Origin: Closterium sp. NIES-65
Taxonomy: Eukaryota > Streptophyta > Zygnematophyceae > Desmidiales > Closteriaceae
Assembly: GCA_948144175.1 (NCBI GenBank)
Contig: CANXME010002094.1
Location: 1-64,000, forward strand
DNA: 64,000 nucleotides
Reading direction: 5' to 3'
Shown here: positions 63,701 through 64,000 of the stretch, piece after piece
How the letters are laid out: every line of letters begins with the position of its first letter
Position numbering within the stretch: position 1 is the first letter of the stretch
The notes under the pieces: generated by a model
Databases searched by the model: none
What the model was told of the DNA's origin: nothing
The model's input: the letters and a program-made list of their open reading frames with translations, nothing else
Translations under genes and position numbers: made by a program

Positions 63701-64000
63701 ATCCACCGTGCGCTCGCTCACGCGCTGCCGTCGCTGCAGCGTGGGGCGGCGGAGCGAAGGAACCAGCAGCTTCCATATGCTATGCGCCTCGAGAACCACG
63801 CCCTGCGCCTTCCGCGCAGCTTCCTCCCAGTCGTCCGATTCGCGCCGCGGAGATTCGGGGATCCACCAATGGTCGGAAGCGACTCCCCCTGATCCTCCCG
63901 TGAAACCCCCGAACCCTCCCGCGGCCCAGCCTTTAACTCTCGGTAAAATCGTCTCCACTATAGTCGCCACCTGATTGGCCAGAACGAGCGGATCATCCGC
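60752..64000 (-). CDS. Unrecognised Ser/Gly-rich protein, 5' end beyond the window
   Basis: One open frame of 1,082 codons runs from the right edge to a TGA at 60752-60754. It has no in-window start, since it continues past 64000 (ADDPLVLANQVATIVETILP at the edge). The N-terminal 110 residues seen are the most protein-like: HWWIPESPRRESDDWEEAAR, then an amphipathic stretch (ARKAQGVVLEAHSIWKLLVP) and LQRRQRVSERTVDGWRDKRG. The rest is disordered, with Gly/Ser tracts and, at about 61345-61530, tandem copies of the motif LPKSP, reminiscent of proline-directed phosphosites. A GTGAGA donor-like site near 60886 and a TTGCAG acceptor near 60767 suggest a possible short last intron. I do not recognise the family and assign no function. 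Confidence 0.7.
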   Translation of the reverse strand, partial: ADDPLVLANQVATIVETILPRVKGWAAGGFGGFTGGSGGVASDHWWIPESPRRESDDWEEAARKAQGVVLEAHSIWKLLVPSLRRPTLQRRQRVSERTVDGWRDKRGAGDDDESNLLKLIARPGASGGLGGFGGGKSRGGGGNGREGSGAVAGAKGGLSRGRCSAAAAAAAVAAAEGRSARNESDMGGGEWEEEEGRDEGTRHLSRTAGGEHSRGSGGGNNGGRSSAESNSSGSAGGKRRGVLPQISPRSLSMTTVAAARALVKTATWSRASSLNGTSSGHGTDGRNGSNDSISPGSKSFGASAGNRSFTRNRGDEETCALNRSKTCNGADSASTTRVRPRSKSPLPRPFSSNSRKNSPPDARNAHFDDSSLGHGAGEGRRGSSVRVTSSEQTECASGGFRKSGLADELGEIDDTSDLGEVVKGKTDAHRMWNSGRLGMSFGSKSGDTSTRPTSSKATTPTWGGLGSGFYSGPVFGRLSKSRTIKESDGQPIATSPSGAWQGNEGSGDGGEGDYGGAGGNCFHIGDGSGYGITSGGGERVRSGARGAFSRSNTASSTYSFVSMGSMASSHSSRCSKSPAATPDLPAATAGYHGAGKSHGVDRLVLDGRRGETDATARAGETDGGCRPFTPPMGRSKTEPRNRGSGRSGQGRPRRVLSPTDAHDAAASAHNNHHNHDNYDHDSDEDDSDDDDNFAFSQPTAPYGLIPTPHSLTPTPGATRRMSESHSPLPSPPVLNRRWSLASRTGPTGEGGAGHRGRNVFVASVGDGGMEVDGRRGSRGRDGGPEAAERAAEECSDDCSSQASSSHASVEHANSHYGQQLRERRMLPKLPTLPKSPSLPKSPALPKSPALPKSSTMPRSPSLLKSPAHPKSSTLPKSPSLPKSPYAGKSGLRGGVCMERPHPPESNPVRACESSVGGSSMGVPSEVPQTRGGTRRGVRGKQRGQQQLVPECVSTESEVPMRSMSPGSNMLARSVSYDQPSPQVAAMIAAEAPLPEPPGRRFGWSQTEASDRLNAAMIAAETLLPEPPGRRFAVRPKSSCEVRAGGGVGRSLEECDVRSRPPKSPLARMVSSGVLLAGGAGRR
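61345..61530 (-). repeat. 15-bp-based coding repeat (LPKSP) in the last gene
   Basis: About ten tandem variants of the plus-strand text GACTTGGGCAGNGNGGGT encode (S/A/T)LPKSP-type units on the minus strand. The units are imperfect, so this is an older expansion than the SPA repeats. Confidence 0.85.

Noticed and set aside
62903-63974. Plus-strand ORFs of 329 and 257 codons at the right edge
   Set aside because: They are antisense to the minus-strand frame that continues past the window. The minus frame is longer and has a protein-like N-terminal part, though this choice is not certain.

Overview
The window looks like nuclear DNA from a streptophyte (land plant or charophyte green alga). The evidence is a SPA-type photomorphogenesis repressor (kinase-like domain plus WD40 repeats), a LysM/F-box protein of the plant At1g55000 type, a plant-like tRNA-Lys(CTT) and Ty1/copia elements. 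The high GC content, the very long low-complexity tracts and the many intronic minisatellites would fit a zygnematophyte alga such as Closterium, but that placement is inference from memory and not shown by the sequence.

Layout. (1) Positions 1-32,753 are almost entirely transposable elements: a Ty1/copia element (173-7636, target repeat CGCCA), a hAT DNA transposon (7794-11845, 8-bp target repeat GCCATATA), then a nest of four LTR elements. In the nest, a minus-strand copia element (11890-32748, target repeat CTTAC) carries a small non-coding LTR element (13558-14924, CTTCA) in its pol region and a plus-strand relative (19022-32380) in its own 5' LTR. That relative carries a third, minus-strand copia element (21047-28372, GTCAT) whose two LTRs are identical. 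(2) Positions 32,754-58,769 hold three host genes, all on the minus strand: an RPL7-like ribosome-biogenesis protein (32947-36423), a greatly expanded SPA protein (37360-48563) and a LysM/F-box protein (54786-57970). A tRNA-Lys gene (50188-50260) and two large minisatellites lie between the last two. (3) Positions 58,770-60,594 are a PIF/Harbinger DNA transposon with a TAA target repeat and two truncated convergent ORFs. (4) Positions 60,752-64,000 are the 3' part of an unrecognised Ser/Gly-rich gene that runs off the right edge.

The three host genes do not form an operon or a shared pathway. The SPA protein would act with COP1 in a CUL4 ubiquitin ligase, the F-box protein would serve an SCF ligase, and the RPL7-like protein would act in nucleolar 60S assembly.

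The most unusual signal is in the introns. Nearly every SPA exon, two edges of one RPL7-like exon, and three of the four LysM/F-box exons have one to four diverged copies of the exon edge, splice-site consensus included, lying in tandem in the adjacent intron. Minisatellites with 13-, 15- or 23-bp units often lie beside them. This looks like repeated local tandem duplication of AG|GT-bearing segments, a process proposed as a route to new introns and alternative exons.
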